Below, piece by piece: positions 47,100 to 58,906 of a stretch of 64,000 nucleotides of DNA. Source of the stretch: Onthophagus taurus (taxonomy: Eukaryota > Arthropoda > Insecta > Coleoptera > Scarabaeidae); contig NC_091967.1 of NCBI RefSeq assembly GCF_036711975.1, positions 17,484,001-17,548,000 on the forward strand, given 5' to 3'. How positions within the stretch are numbered: the first letter of the stretch is position 1; each line of letters opens with the position of its first letter. Position numbers and translations under genes: made by a program. The notes under the pieces were generated by a model. It did no database searches and was not told where the DNA came from. It was given only the letters and a program-made list of their open reading frames with translations.

Positions 47100-47720
47100 G
47101 ATACCAAATCGTCGGCGGGAAATTTGAACTTTGCACCGAATCGATTTACTAATTTCATGTTACTAAATGCAGATAGTATACTTACTTTTTTACTTTAATT
47201 TACGCGAATATCTTTCAGGGTAGCCGAATGCGATAATTTTTAATCATTGAATTTAATGTCGTTTTTTTGTTACATTGACATTGACATTCGTTCTTCTTTG
47301 TTTTTCACGTGTTAATTTGGAATTTTAAAATGTTTATGCTTCATAAATAATTATTAATCAAATGTAATTGAAGACGTGTTTTTGAAGACTTGTTTTGTTT
47401 TTAAAGGTTGATTAATCTTATCTAAATGTAAATATCCATATTCTGATTGAAAATAGAAAACCACGTAACTTTTAATATTTAATAATAGATGGAGCCACAA
47501 TAATTTTTCAAAATAAACATGTTTTATGAAATATATTAAAATTAGAAAAATGTTCTACGACAAGAACATACTTCTTTCTAGCTTATCCCTATGATTACGT
47601 TGAGATCTCGAATTCATCTTCTGAATGTTTCCTCCCCCCAGCAAGACTTTTGAGCTGCTGCATAAGGCCTGTTTTGGAATTATTTAGAAAGAATAAAACA
47701 AATCTATTGACATTAACAAA
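47100..47720. other. intergenic between TOM22 and MEPCE 3' end
   Basis: No gene is seen. It presumably holds the TOM22 upstream region on the left and MEPCE downstream sequence on the right. Confidence 0.5.
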
Positions 47721-47726
47721 TCTTTT

Positions 47727-47732
47727 TTTATT
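47727..47732 (-). terminator. poly(A) signal, MEPCE
   Basis: AATAAA on the minus strand about 214 bases beyond the stop codon. Confidence 0.45.
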
Positions 47733-47945
47733 AAAAAAAAATAATACTCACATATACATATTTACAAAGCAAAACATATAAAAAAATTGAAAAAAAAAAC
47801 AATTTCTTGGTATATGTACAAGAAGAAAATGTACAAGGAAAGAAAATGATAAATGAATGGATGCTTTTTAACAATGAAATTTTTGTAAAGATTATTTTTT
47901 TAAGATGCAAAAATGGCAAGAGAAAAAAAAAGAATTAATTCAAAA

Positions 47946-50900
47946 TTAAGTATTGTTCGTAACTAGACGTTCTTCCTGCGTTAACGTTTTTGAAGTATTC
48001 ATAGAATTGGAGTTGTTGGAGGTCTTCGAGACGCAGTTATTATGATGATTCGTTTCACAAGGACTGAAATCTTGCGATAAACTGGAATAGTCAATATCAC
48101 TAACTGGGGCGTAAACTTTCGGGTCGAATTCGGGATTTAAAGGTCCTTCGACTCTTTCACTGGGAAACATGGTACTCTTCGTGAACACTTGAATCGGCCG
48201 TTGAAAACCGCGCGAATGATGCTGAGGAAATCCTAGAATCTCGCTTTTGGCGAATCCAATTTCCGGCGATAGAAGATATTGTGTGAATTTTTCGGGAAAA
48301 AATTCTATCGAGTTGTAATTTTTATAGATTTCTTCCTGAAAAAAGAAAAACGAAAAAAAAATTTCTTTTTAAAGTGTGTTCTTTTTGAAGATAAATTAGA
48401 ATCGAAACAAATCATTCTAAAAAAAGATGTTTAAATAACTTAAAATTATTTGTTTTAACCTTCTAATACACGTGATTACACAGTCACAAGTTATTAAACT
48501 TCAAATTTATTAGATATTTTTTGTATTAAATCTATATAAGTCTGCAGTATAGACTCAGATATTTGCGGAATAACTAAAACTAGAACTAACTCCAGCACTA
48601 GAACTAACACTAAACCTAAAACTAGACTGCTTCTGTTATTTCTAGATGTAATGTTTGATCTAGAGAAGTAAGTGTAGAATCGGAATGGCAGAGCATTAAA
48701 AAGTGGTTAAAACTTGGTTTTGCTAAGAAGTTAAGAAATCAAACGAAAAAGCTATCTTTCTTATAAAAAAGCACACTCACACCTGATTCCTTAGCCACAG
48801 ACACGCAAATAAGAAATGAGAAGACCTAAAGAAGGATTTGGAAGATGCTCCGAAATCGTAAAAAAAGCACTTGACGAGTTTATCCAAACCACTGTCTTGG
48901 TTTGGATCAAAAGAAGAATGGCAGAAATATTTTTAAACAACTATACTCCTTGAAAAGACTTATACACCTTGATGAACCAGTAAATACCAACTCGAGAAAC
49001 TCAAAAATAAAAAATCCCCTGGAACAGATAAAATACCCAACAAATTGCTAAAGGATGGTGGGAAAGCCTTATCAGAAAAATTAACCCATCTATTCAACAG
49101 AGTGCACCAAGACTCTGAAGTACTAAATGAATGGCGCAAAAGCATAACAACTCCTATATTCAAAAAAGGAGCAAAACCTTGAAAACTATTGTGGCATAAC
49201 ATTGTTTAACATTTCTATGAAGCTATTTACAAACATACTAAAAAAAAGCTGGAAAATATCATAACAAATGCCGAAGAACAATAAGGCTTTAGAAAAGGCA
49301 GGTCGATGAGTCAATTGAGTTCAACAAACACGTATACATATGCTTTGTGGACTTGACTAAAGCTTTCGATTTGGGTGATATATTAAATCTGTTAAAACGA
49401 AGAGACACCAGCTGACATTATAAACATTTTTTTATAATTATATTATGCATAGCACAATTGTATAACACCTAGTAAATATGATGATCATGCATTCTCTTCT
49501 CATGTTTAGATGCGAATGAAGTAATTTCTGATAACACCGATGCTACTTTAAAGTCGCGATGGAGGTCGCTGTTTCTTATATACCAGGGTGCATTCACTAT
49601 GCACCTTAGTACTTTGTTCTGGAATCTTTGAATCAGATTTGTCTTGCAGGTACAACGCCACAGTTAGATTCCTTATGTCCATTTTGGTTTTAATGTTTGC
49701 TTGTATATTAGCAACTTGTTACTTAGTGATAGCGTTGATTTTCTGCCAATATAGGTGTCTAAATTTGATATCAAGTTCCTCACGTTTTCTTTTGACGTGA
49801 GCTTTCCATTTGAGTTTGGCATCCAGCGTCATACCAAGATATTTTGCGGTGTCGGCGTAAGGGGCTGCATTGCCATTTATGTGTACTGGGACATAGTTTA
49901 CTTTTTTATAAGTAAAGTTTATGTATGTCGATTTATTTGTATTTATTAACTTTATTAGCCATCGTTTGGTACAGTTTTCTATTGAATTTAAGGCCAATTG
50001 TAACTTATTTGTTGAAACCACTTCATTTTCTGCAACAGCCAAGACCGCTGTGTCATCTGCGAATGTAGCTGTTAAAGTTTCTGGTACCTGAGGAAGACAT
50101 CTGACCAGACTTTGTCGAAAGCTTGTGCAACATCCAAAAATACGGCTGAGCATTATTTTATTCTATGCACTTGATCTATTGTTGCATGCTTATTCCGAAA
50201 CCCAAATTGATGTGTTGGTATTAGCGCTTTTTCTTTTATGACAGGTTTTAGTCTTTTTAATAGTAATTTTTCAAGCAGTTTTGATAGTAAAGGTAATAAT
50301 GAGATTGGCCTATATGATGTAACATCTGTTGGGGGTGTACCAGGTTTTGGTATCATTATTATTTCAGCAACTTTCAGAATATTGGGAAGTATTTCTGTTT
50401 AAAAGCAGCATTAATTATGTGTTATAGTTTTGTAATCATCCATTTTGGTAGATGTTTCAATGTTACAGCCTACTGATTTCTTTATATTTAGTTTTTGTAT
50501 TTCATAATACAGTTCTTTCTTTCTTACACATGGTATATTATTACACATGGCTGAATTCCACAGCATTATTTTTAGATGCTGCTTTTTAGATATTTTGATT
50601 TCTTTTTTGAAACGCTTCTTGGTTTAAATTGCTTTCAATGAAATCTAGATGGCATATAATGTTTGTATTGTTTTTTCTTGTTGAAGTATTTTTTCTAGTA
50701 TTAGATCTAATTTACTGTCAGCCTTCTTATCGATTAATGTACTTACAGTTTTCTCTGCAGTTTCACCACTCGCTTTTTCGGCATACGAGACGCCTGGCTT
50801 TATTTTATTAGAATTTACTGTTTTCTTATTCTTGATGGCTTGTAGTTCCTTAATCATAATGCATCCTCGCTAGTTCGCAGGATGATTTTCTCCACAGTTG

Positions 50901-53900
50901 AAACCTTTAGCCATTTAGCTGGTCCAGTGTTCACCAGCATATTTAACACATCTCGGATTTTTGTGGCAGTAGGCTTTGGTGTGGCTCCAACCTTGACACC
51001 TTTTGCACTGGGGCATTTGTTTTGGCATTCTGTACTCTTCGATTTTGACATGCATTCCTAATATGTTTATTATTTCATGGATTCTTTTTACATCCTCTAA
51101 CGGTGCAAAATCCAAGATGTATAAAGGAAGAGACTCTTTTGTTTTGTATTTTAACATTTGGATTACTTTACAAATGTTTGTTCGATTTCTTTTTTAAGTT
51201 CGGCGGAATGTGTTCTTTCTTTTTTTAGGGAATTTAACAGGGAGAATTCCATATCCGTTTTTGGAGTAAACTTTTCCATGTTATTGAAATCGAACTGATT
51301 CAATCTGCTAATGGATAATATTATAGAAGAAGTGAGAACTATGCATCTTGATTATACAATGGGACAAGAAAAGATTTGTGGGATCTGCTATGCCGACGAT
51401 GCTACGATAATAGCTAGTTAGTTCTTACTCAGAACATGACCTAGGAAAACAACTTTACAAGTTCTACCAAATGAGCAAAGAACTAAACATATTGGTCTCT
51501 GCTAATAAAACCAAATTCATGGTGATAGGGAAGGAGCCAATAAGGTACAAATTGGCAGTTGAAAACACTCCCATCGAGAAGATCATGATGATCATAACAA
51601 TAATGGATAGAAAAATCAAGAATGATGACATCAGGGTAAAGTGCGAGATACAGGATATCGTCAGATCGGGCAGACAAGGGAAAACAGCGTAGCATGATCA
51701 CGTAAACGGAATACCAAATAACAGATTACCCCAGACTGTCTTGATATACAACCCCCCAAGCACCAGATCACAAAAATTGTCAAAAAGCTGGTGGGAGAGT
51801 TGGCAATCAACATCTTAGGTCCTAGGACATAAAACGGAGGCAAAACAATACAAACTAAGCAGACTATATGGTCTAACATCAACAAGAAGAAGAAAGTGTT
51901 TGAGGAGCTTTTTTAAAAAAACGCAACATGTTCATATTTTAAAAAATTAGCTTATAGATGGTATTGCGAGCTATGTCAGCAGTAGAATATTATACATCGT
52001 CAATTCTGGGTTCTGGTCAAAGCGATACAACTTCCGTTATATTGTCTTATATTGTATGTTAGTTTCAAAACGTAACATTACTGAATCAAACTGCAACTTG
52101 TCCATATAATATGAGTTATGGCTGAAGTTACAGCAGAGTCCATGCTCTTGTTGACAATTTGTGTTATTTTCGATCAAACCCGTGATAAGACGACGAATTG
52201 GTTCATAAAGAACATCGATCTCTGTTACAATAATGGATGGAATATTAATGAAAGAATTGTCTGATAGCGGTAGTAGAAAACGGCAACGTATTAAAGGAAA
52301 AGCGAGGTAAATCTTACTAAAAGACCTACACTTAGAAAGGTGGATTGACAAAATGCATTTTCTACTTGGAATATACGTCATTTTAAAATAATGTTTTTTT
52401 TGGTGTATTTTCAGCAATAAAGCATATTTTACCCAACATTTTGCAAATATTAACATTATTAGTCAACAATATTGAATGTTTCTATTCATGGAAATAATGT
52501 CATTTGAAATAGCTAACCAACAAAAGATGGCATTAGTAGGAAATTAGAAATTTAAATTGTACGCGTGTATTAAAAGGTTAAATTTGTTCTTTTTAGAATA
52601 ATTAAAAAAAAATGAAATACATACAGTTAACTTTTTCTTTCCCTTATAACTTGACCAATTTTGCGGTTCTAAAATAAGTTTCCCTCCGGGTCTAAGTTGT
52701 GCGTACATCCGCCTAAAACTTTGTTTAATTCCTGCATCGCCCCAATTTAAGTGGAACCATTTGGTCACGCTCAAACACAAGATCACATCGAACTGCGGCT
52801 GCTCCATCGTTAACAAAGTTTCATCGTCCAAAATGTAATTTCCCTAAAACGAAAAAAAAAAATGTATTAATTTAAAAATTTACAAAGAATAAATTGTTTC
52901 GAACTTACTTGTACGAAACTGACATTGTAGGGAAAACCATGTTCCTTGCGTTTGTTCTCACTGAGTCCTGGAATATCAATAGGCCCATATAGTATAGGCA
53001 TCGATATGGGATATAACTCACTACTTTTCCCAATATCATCATGATCATTATGATCGATTTTTGCTGAATTAACAAAAAATGTCGGACCGGCTGTCAAATC
53101 GACGAATGAGGGATCGTCCTTATTTCGAGGCGATTCGGCGCTACTAACGTAATATTTTACGTTCTTACGCGCTATGCCTATCAAGGACTTATCGATATCC
53201 AGGCCGACGATACTTTTCGCTCCGAAATCCCTGGCTACTGACAGCGTGATGTGACCGATGTTACAACCTATGTCTAAAATGTCTTTGCCTTCGAACAAAT
53301 CGTGATGGTACGAGAAGCACCTCAGTCTTGGATCTAACTCGTTATTTGGATTTCTATAACCATAATATCTATAACAAAATAAAAATATATTAAGCGTTTT
53401 TAATCCTTTCTAGAGAATTTGTCTTAAAATTTTATAAGAATTTAATTAAAGTATGATTGTATTAAATGTCCACCGTCAACGTTTTTTTAGAAAAGAGATT
53501 TTAATTTAGAAAGCTTCGTCTCTACTTATAGAGTAAGAAGAGCTCATTCAATTTGACTTTTATACATAATAGAAAAAGCCAGTAGAAAAATATTTTAATA
53601 AAAAGCAACCCGAGATTTTCCGTACAAAAATATTTCCTCTTTCAAACGTCGCATTTCCGGGAATGGACAATATTCCCGGAATGAAACGAGAACTTATTCC
53701 GAGAAAAACAGAATCATGTTTTTGTTATAATCGTAATAACGAAACTTTTAACTTAAATAAATCATTTTTGGAATGACTTTATAATAATTGCTTCAATTGA
53801 AATTAATTAAAAGTATAATAATAAGAAAAAAGAAAATCTTATGATGTAAACGTGACCTGCTTTTATCGAAATTGTTTAGTAGAATCACTTGAAGCGTATC

Positions 53901-56900
53901 CAATTAGATAATGTACTCTTAGCAATCTTTTAAAAGTAACAAAAAATTATTTGTTAATAAATATTTTTAAAATTAATGATTATTTAACTGTTATTAAGTA
54001 ATTAAAAATTGTTTAACAATAGAAACAATGTAATAAAACATAAAGGATAACAGCATAAAGGTGGAAAACGAAGTAAAATAGAGAATAATATGGATATCAA
54101 AATAAGGCCAAGCAGCGTATTCGAGAATATTACAGAAAATCTGGTTGGTGTACTTCAGACTCGTTTTGAACAACTCTTAGAAGAATAATTAAGGAGAGTG
54201 GATGTACTTGACAAGGAAAATTTAAAATTATGAAGAGATATCGATCGACTAGAATAATATTCCAACTTGCGCTTATTTGGTTTGCCAAAGGTAAAGTTTT
54301 GAAGATCTATTCGACTTGATTTACTGATTGATTCTTTGATTCCTTTGAAAACTTCAGAAAGTCATAAATGCCTTTAAAAATATTTAAAAACCCTCTGACT
54401 TTTGAAATTTTTAAAAATCATCTGGAAATCCGTAGAGGTTTTTAGATATTCCTAAATATTGTTGGACACGATTGGAACACCTTGACGGTTTGTGAAAATT
54501 TTAGGAATACCAGATTCTTGCACTTTACGAACTTACACCAATAATGGAAGTCGAGGAAGTTCTCCTAACGTTGTGATACTGAAAGTTACAGAAATTACAG
54601 TACGAGCTTTTTTATTAATAGTTAAAAGTTCCAATGGATGCTAAGAAGACAAATGGTAAATCAATTAAAGTGCAGAAAAAAATTTTGAAGTCCTAGAAGT
54701 AAATGTCTCCAATAGTGATTTTGCGAAAAGCTGGATATCCGGTTATCCAGCATATCTATCCGGCCATTATGGTTATAATTTCTGGTGCATTTCTGAACTG
54801 ATACCCTATATTGCCACATTATTGCGATATTTGAATAAAAATGAAATTAATAAGAAAGCTGATAAGATATGTCAACTTATTTGGATCCAAGATACAAAAT
54901 GAACTTTTTGGAACGCGTGTGAAGTTGGACATAGATTTTAAACTGAAAAAAATGCGTGATCGGGGTATTCAATCGATCTAATTTCAACGGCATCGTATTC
55001 ATGGTCGCCTCTTGTTTCAGATTCGAAAAGAAAATTTTCCTAACGATTTCTTATTTTCAGGGAAAATCGATTTTCTTCAAACTTTCGCAAAATTCGGCTC
55101 GTTCGGGGTTTTTAATCGATCTAATTTCAACGGCATCGTATTCCTGGTGTCCTCTTGCTTCAGATTCGAAAAGAAAATTTTAGTAACCATTTCTTATTTT
55201 CCGGGAAAATCGATTTTCTTCAAACTTTCGCAAAATTCTGAAAACATCTGAAGCAAAAGGCCACCAAGAATACGATGCCGTTGAAATTAGATCGATTAGA
55301 AACCCCGAACAGGCCGAAATTTGCAATTGTTTGAAGAAAAACAATTTTCCAGGAATATAAGAAATGGTTAGGAAAATTTTCTTTTTGAATCTGAAGTAAA
55401 AGGGCACCAGGAATACGATACCGTTGAAATTAGATCGATTAGACACCCCGAACAGGCCGAAATTTGCGATTGTTTGAAGAAAAGCGATTTTCCTGGAATA
55501 TAAGGAATGGTTAGGAAAATTTTCTTTTTGAATTTGAAGTAAAAGGGCACTAGGAATACGATGCCGTTGAAATTAGATCGATTAGAAACCCCGAATAAGC
55601 CAAAATTTGCAATTGTTCGAAGAAAAGCGATTTTCCAGGAATATAAGAAATGGTTAGGAAAATTTTCTTTTTGAATCTGAAGTAAAAGGACACTAGGAAT
55701 ATGATGTCGTTGAAATTAGATCAATTAGAAACCCCGAACAAGCCAAAATTTGCGAATGTTTGAAGAATATCGGTTTTTCTGGAAAATAGAAAATGATTAG
55801 GAACATTTTCTGTTCCAATTTAAAGCAAGAGGCGACCAGGAATACAATGCCGTTGAAATGAGATCGACTAGAAACCCCGAACCGAATCGGCCGAAATTTG
55901 CGAATGTTTGAAGAAAATCGATTTTCTCGGAATATAAGGAATGGTTAGAAAATGTTCTTTTCGAATTTGCAGCAAGAAGCGACCAGGAATGTAATGCCGT
56001 TGAAATGGGATCGATTAGAAACCCCTAACAGCCCGACATTTGCTTGTGTTTGAAAAAAAACAATTTTTCCGGAAAATAAGAAATGGTTAGGAAAATTTTC
56101 TTTTCGAATCTGAAGCAAGAGGCCACCAGGAATACGATGCCGTTGAAATTAGTTCGATTAAAAACCCCGAACGAGCCGAATTTTGCGAAAGTTTGAAGAA
56201 AATCGATTTTCCCGGAAAATAAGAAATGGTTAGGAAAATTTTCTTTTCGAATCTGAAACAAGAGGCGACCATGAATACGATGCCGTTGAAATTAGATCGA
56301 TTGAATACCCCAATCACGCATTTTTTTCAGTTTAAAATCTATGGCTGAAATCTATGGCCAACTTCACACGCGTCTTTTTGGATGCTAATTTAAGTAACGA
56401 AGCAACTCTAAAAAAAGGATACTTTAATTAATACTTGGTGATATTTCCACAAGGATCCTTCAAGAAATTAATTTTATAGCGAATTTTGCAAGTTATCGAT
56501 GAAAATTGCAACATCGAAAATTTTATCAAAACTTCAAATATTGTTTTCTCAGAAACTAAGAGTTATTTTTCAAAACGGGTTGGTTCATTGGAAAGAAGAC
56601 ACTTTTATTAACATTTTGGGAAATTTTTATACTCATATTCCAAAAAATGGATTTTATACGAATTTTTAAAACTTAATCGGTGAAAATTACTAAATTCGAA
56701 AAAATTCTCGATTATTTCAAAAATTTATTATTCAAGAACTAAAAGTGATTTTTTAAAACGGCCTTTTGTATTAAAAAGAGGATACTTTAATTAATAATTG
56801 GCACAAAAATGATTTAACGTTATTTCTATTTAAAATATTAAAAAAATCTATTTATTCTTACCTATTATAATTTCCATATTGATATTGTTTATTTTTTTCT

Positions 56901-57802
56901 TTAAACTTAGGCATATGATTCTGATCAACTGGAGCTCTAGCAGGCCTAACGTGCCTAATCGCCTGACTATTACTTCGTTTTAACCAAGCTCCAGGTTGCG
57001 GAATAACCGGGCTAACAATTTTATCCATAGAGTATTTCATTTTTTTCACGTTTTCTTTGTGATCATCAGATTTCCGTTTGTTCTTGTCTTTTTTCGGTGA
57101 TAGATCTAAATTCAATTCTTTATTAATTATCACCGGGCGATTTATTAAATTAACTTCCGTTATTAATCCTTCGCTTTCATTCTCCACCGTTGTTACTTCA
57201 GATCCTTCCGGTATTTTCGCCGAATCTCGCCTTGATTCTGGCGTTTTCGCTTCAGACGAGGATGTCCCACCAATATCATCATTATTAGCTGCGGAATTTA
57301 TTTCCGTTATTGAACAAACTGTCGCGGACATTGTTCGTTTTTTTCTTAATCGCTTTTTTCGTCCCTTTTTAATCGGTGAACATAATTGTTGTTCGAATTC
57401 CGCTTCATCCGCACAACCAATTAAATCTAATGGATCGTTTATATTCGGTGGTATGATTACTTCAACTTGACCTTTTCTTCGCGGTGGTGTTGGAATTGGA
57501 GAGGATTTTGGTGTTACGGCGTTCATTGCTCGGTTTATATCTTCGTCTTGTAAACTATTTAAATTTAACGGATCGTTTATGTTTCCTCCTAAAAGAAATT
57601 TTGTTGGTAACACCGGTTTCATACTTTTCATTTTCATAGGACCACCGCCTGAAAAACTTTTTGAACGTTTTCTTCCACTTCTATCATGTTTAAATTTTTT
57701 TTGGGAAATTGTACTAAAATTATTCGACGTTCGACGATTATTACTCCGTTGATTTGGCATTTTTAATGAAGATGGGTGGTTTTCTAGTACTGCTGAAGAC
57801 AT
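47946..57802 (-). CDS. MEPCE: 7SK snRNA methylphosphate capping enzyme (MEPCE / bicoid-interacting protein 3)
   Basis: Four minus-strand exons: 57802-56862, 53368-52909, 52843-52625, 48335-47946. They sum to 2010 nt, 669 aa plus stop, with matching phases. The enzyme puts a monomethyl cap on the gamma-phosphate of 7SK RNA and stays bound in the 7SK snRNP that restrains P-TEFb. Residues 1-313 are basic and disordered, with [11 protein letters not shown] and two NINDPL(N/D)L motifs. The Bin3 domain starts at YYGYRNPN (315) and has the SAM-binding motif [10 protein letters not shown] (344-353), [15 protein letters not shown] (about 367), [19 protein letters not shown] (485-503), [22 protein letters not shown], and ends with [12 protein letters not shown]...GFQRPIQVF. 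The Asn/Ser-rich tail beyond about residue 600 is not part of the domain. Two introns exceed 3 kb and are packed with mobile elements. Confidence 0.95.
48570..48665. repeat. palindromic repeat family, arm-only fragment
   Basis: CTAGAACTAACAC-like and CTAAACCTAAAACTAG-like blocks match the outer arms of the family units, but the central TTTAGCC/GGCTAAA hairpin is missing. Confidence 0.6.
48925..49420 (+). mobile_element. RTE-like LINE reverse-transcriptase remnant
   Basis: Plus-strand pieces read [60 protein letters not shown] and [10 protein letters not shown]. This is the N-terminal half of the reverse-transcriptase domain, with stops and frameshifts. Confidence 0.8.
49480..51240 (-). mobile_element. 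Jockey-clade LINE, internally deleted
   Basis: On the minus strand, right to left: a gag-like part with [20 protein letters not shown] and a zinc knuckle [20 protein letters not shown] (51157-50915); a linker (50857-50645); then, after loss of most of the endonuclease, reverse transcriptase with [38 protein letters not shown] (50356-50153), [10 protein letters not shown] and [16 protein letters not shown] (50153-49719); then the 3' end shared with 29800-30087. Domain order and the gag knuckles fit the Jockey/X-element clade. Frameshifts make it inactive. Confidence 0.85.
51300..51690 (+). mobile_element. LINE reverse-transcriptase fragment
   Basis: The plus strand reads [15 protein letters not shown] (the YADD active-site motif), then, in another frame, a region with [17 protein letters not shown]. 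Its sense is opposite to the adjacent Jockey copy. Confidence 0.7.
54091..54305 (+). mobile_element. LINE ORF1-like coiled-coil fragment
   Basis: The plus strand reads [31 protein letters not shown], then after stops [14 protein letters not shown] and DIDRLE and [10 protein letters not shown]. The LExxSRxNNLRIFGLPE-type ending is characteristic of L1/transposase-22-like ORF1 proteins and similar insect gag proteins. Degraded. Confidence 0.5.
54950..56335. repeat. array of about 140-bp units that switches orientation at about 55250
   Basis: Two units run forward (54960-55245), and about eight run in reverse (55255-56320). Each contains AATTTCAACGGCATCGTATT or its complement plus a TCGAAAAGAAAATTTT block. 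The outermost flanks are also mirror images (CTGAAAAAAATGCGTGATCG at 54943 and its complement near 56325), so the whole array is one large inverted repeat with unequal arms. Small overlapping frames here are repeat artefacts. Confidence 0.9.
56385..56800. repeat. single inverted 362-bp satellite unit
   Basis: Reverse-complement match to the units at 30720-31990, including AATATTGTTTTCTCA and TTTATACTCATATTCCA. Confidence 0.85.
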
Positions 57803-58905
57803 TATTTCTGAAACAACAAAGATAAATTAGTAAAAAGTCTATCTAAAATATTATTTTATTTCATTATATTTTATTGTTATCTTATTTTGTCTTATATTTA
57901 ATTATTTATTCAGAATAAATATGCAATGAAAACTCTAGAACTATATTTGAGTAACGGATTTTATACTTTAAATGGAGATTCTTGAAATTTGCATTTTTGA
58001 AAAGCGTTTATATCTGTTGGGATTTGGTACAATTTTCTGACGTCGCGTTGCCTTTGTGTTGTCGCGTTTCGGAGAGCTTTATTGAAGCAAACAATCCCGG
58101 GGTATTGTTTGAACGTGAGATATTGCAGCGGAACCCCCCGGGTATTTCATACTAAAGAGAATTGCATACACGATTCGCGTTCATCTATGTATGCAGGAGG
58201 TGAGTTATAATGTAGTTTCAAAATAATTCCTTGAAAATAAAAGACGAAAAGTTCGCTGGAAATTTTTTCAGAAAATTATGACGATTTTATTTATTATTTG
58301 TACAATAATATTTCTTAATTAAAAGAAAAAAACAATTTTCTGCAATAATTGTTTCGGTTGAATTTAAAATTTATAGATCTATAAATTTTGTTACTTCAAG
58401 TAAAACTGAAATGTTTTGAGGTCAACAACCGTGTTTCGTTTAATTTTGGACCTCATCTCCTCATCTGTATACAAGCAAAAGTAGATTCGCTTTCACTTTT
58501 ATCATCGCCCCAATTTACTATAGTTAGCTTTTATAATCTTTTCATCTCAACTTTTTTATTTCCTAAAAGTAAATAGATTTTATCAGGTAGTTAATTTTAA
58601 AAAAAATGCATTTTCCGCTTTTTTTTTGCATAAATGTTGATAAAAATAACCACTTTGCAATTTTTGATTGTAAGCCAAATTCTAAAATACACTACTTTCA
58701 TCACACTCACAAAGATATATGAATTCATCTATTTTAAGTTGGTGTAATTTTTATTACTTCATTTAATATATAGGTACTAATACTCAAAAGAAAATCGCGA
58801 AAGCGAATCGGAAGAAAACTTTGAGTTGAGAGAATTCGAGTTAGAGAAAAATTAGTTGAATTACAGCAAAAATTAGAAATTTACTTTTCTAATACGTACA
58901 TTTAA
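57803..58905. promoter_or_regulatory. upstream region of MEPCE
   Basis: No coding gene is seen. The block 58030-58180 is CpG-richer than its surroundings (GACGTCGCGTTGCC, TTGTCGCGTTTCGG, CCCCCCGGG) and may be the promoter or first non-coding exon region of MEPCE. The rest is AT-rich. Confidence 0.4.
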
Positions 58906-58906
58906 C

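Larger units (their letters stand above)
48336..52624 (-). other. MEPCE intron 3, LINE-filled
   Basis: The 4.3-kb intron holds, from left to right: a palindromic-repeat fragment, an RTE-like reverse-transcriptase remnant (plus), a Jockey copy (minus), another reverse-transcriptase fragment (plus), and an unassigned minus frame at 52037-52456 (139 codons, unrecognised). Confidence 0.75.
54733..56800. mobile_element. composite hAT-related element carrying two satellite types
   Basis: The left part (54733-54850) is the inverted counterpart of 32032-32120 in the UPF2 intron element. Then [16 protein letters not shown]-type sequence ([15 protein letters not shown] at 54863-54907) gives the hAT LDPRxK motif. 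The centre is the array of about 140-bp units, and the right end an inverted 362-bp unit. The combination shows these satellites travel within related mobile elements. Confidence 0.65.
53369..56861 (-). other. MEPCE intron 1, 3.5 kb
   Basis: It holds a LINE ORF1-like fragment (about 54091-54305), a hAT signature fragment (54865-54905), an array of about 140-bp units (54950-56330) and an inverted 362-bp unit (56385-56800). From 53400 to 54080 I see nothing. Confidence 0.75.

Noticed and set aside
54956-56317. Several 60-88-codon frames with repeated [11 protein letters not shown]-type strings
   Set aside because: They are translations of the tandem units in both directions, without start context or domain. 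They are products of the array.
57078-57470. Plus-strand 130-codon frame
   Set aside because: It is antisense to MEPCE exon 1, which has clear coding evidence in the other direction.
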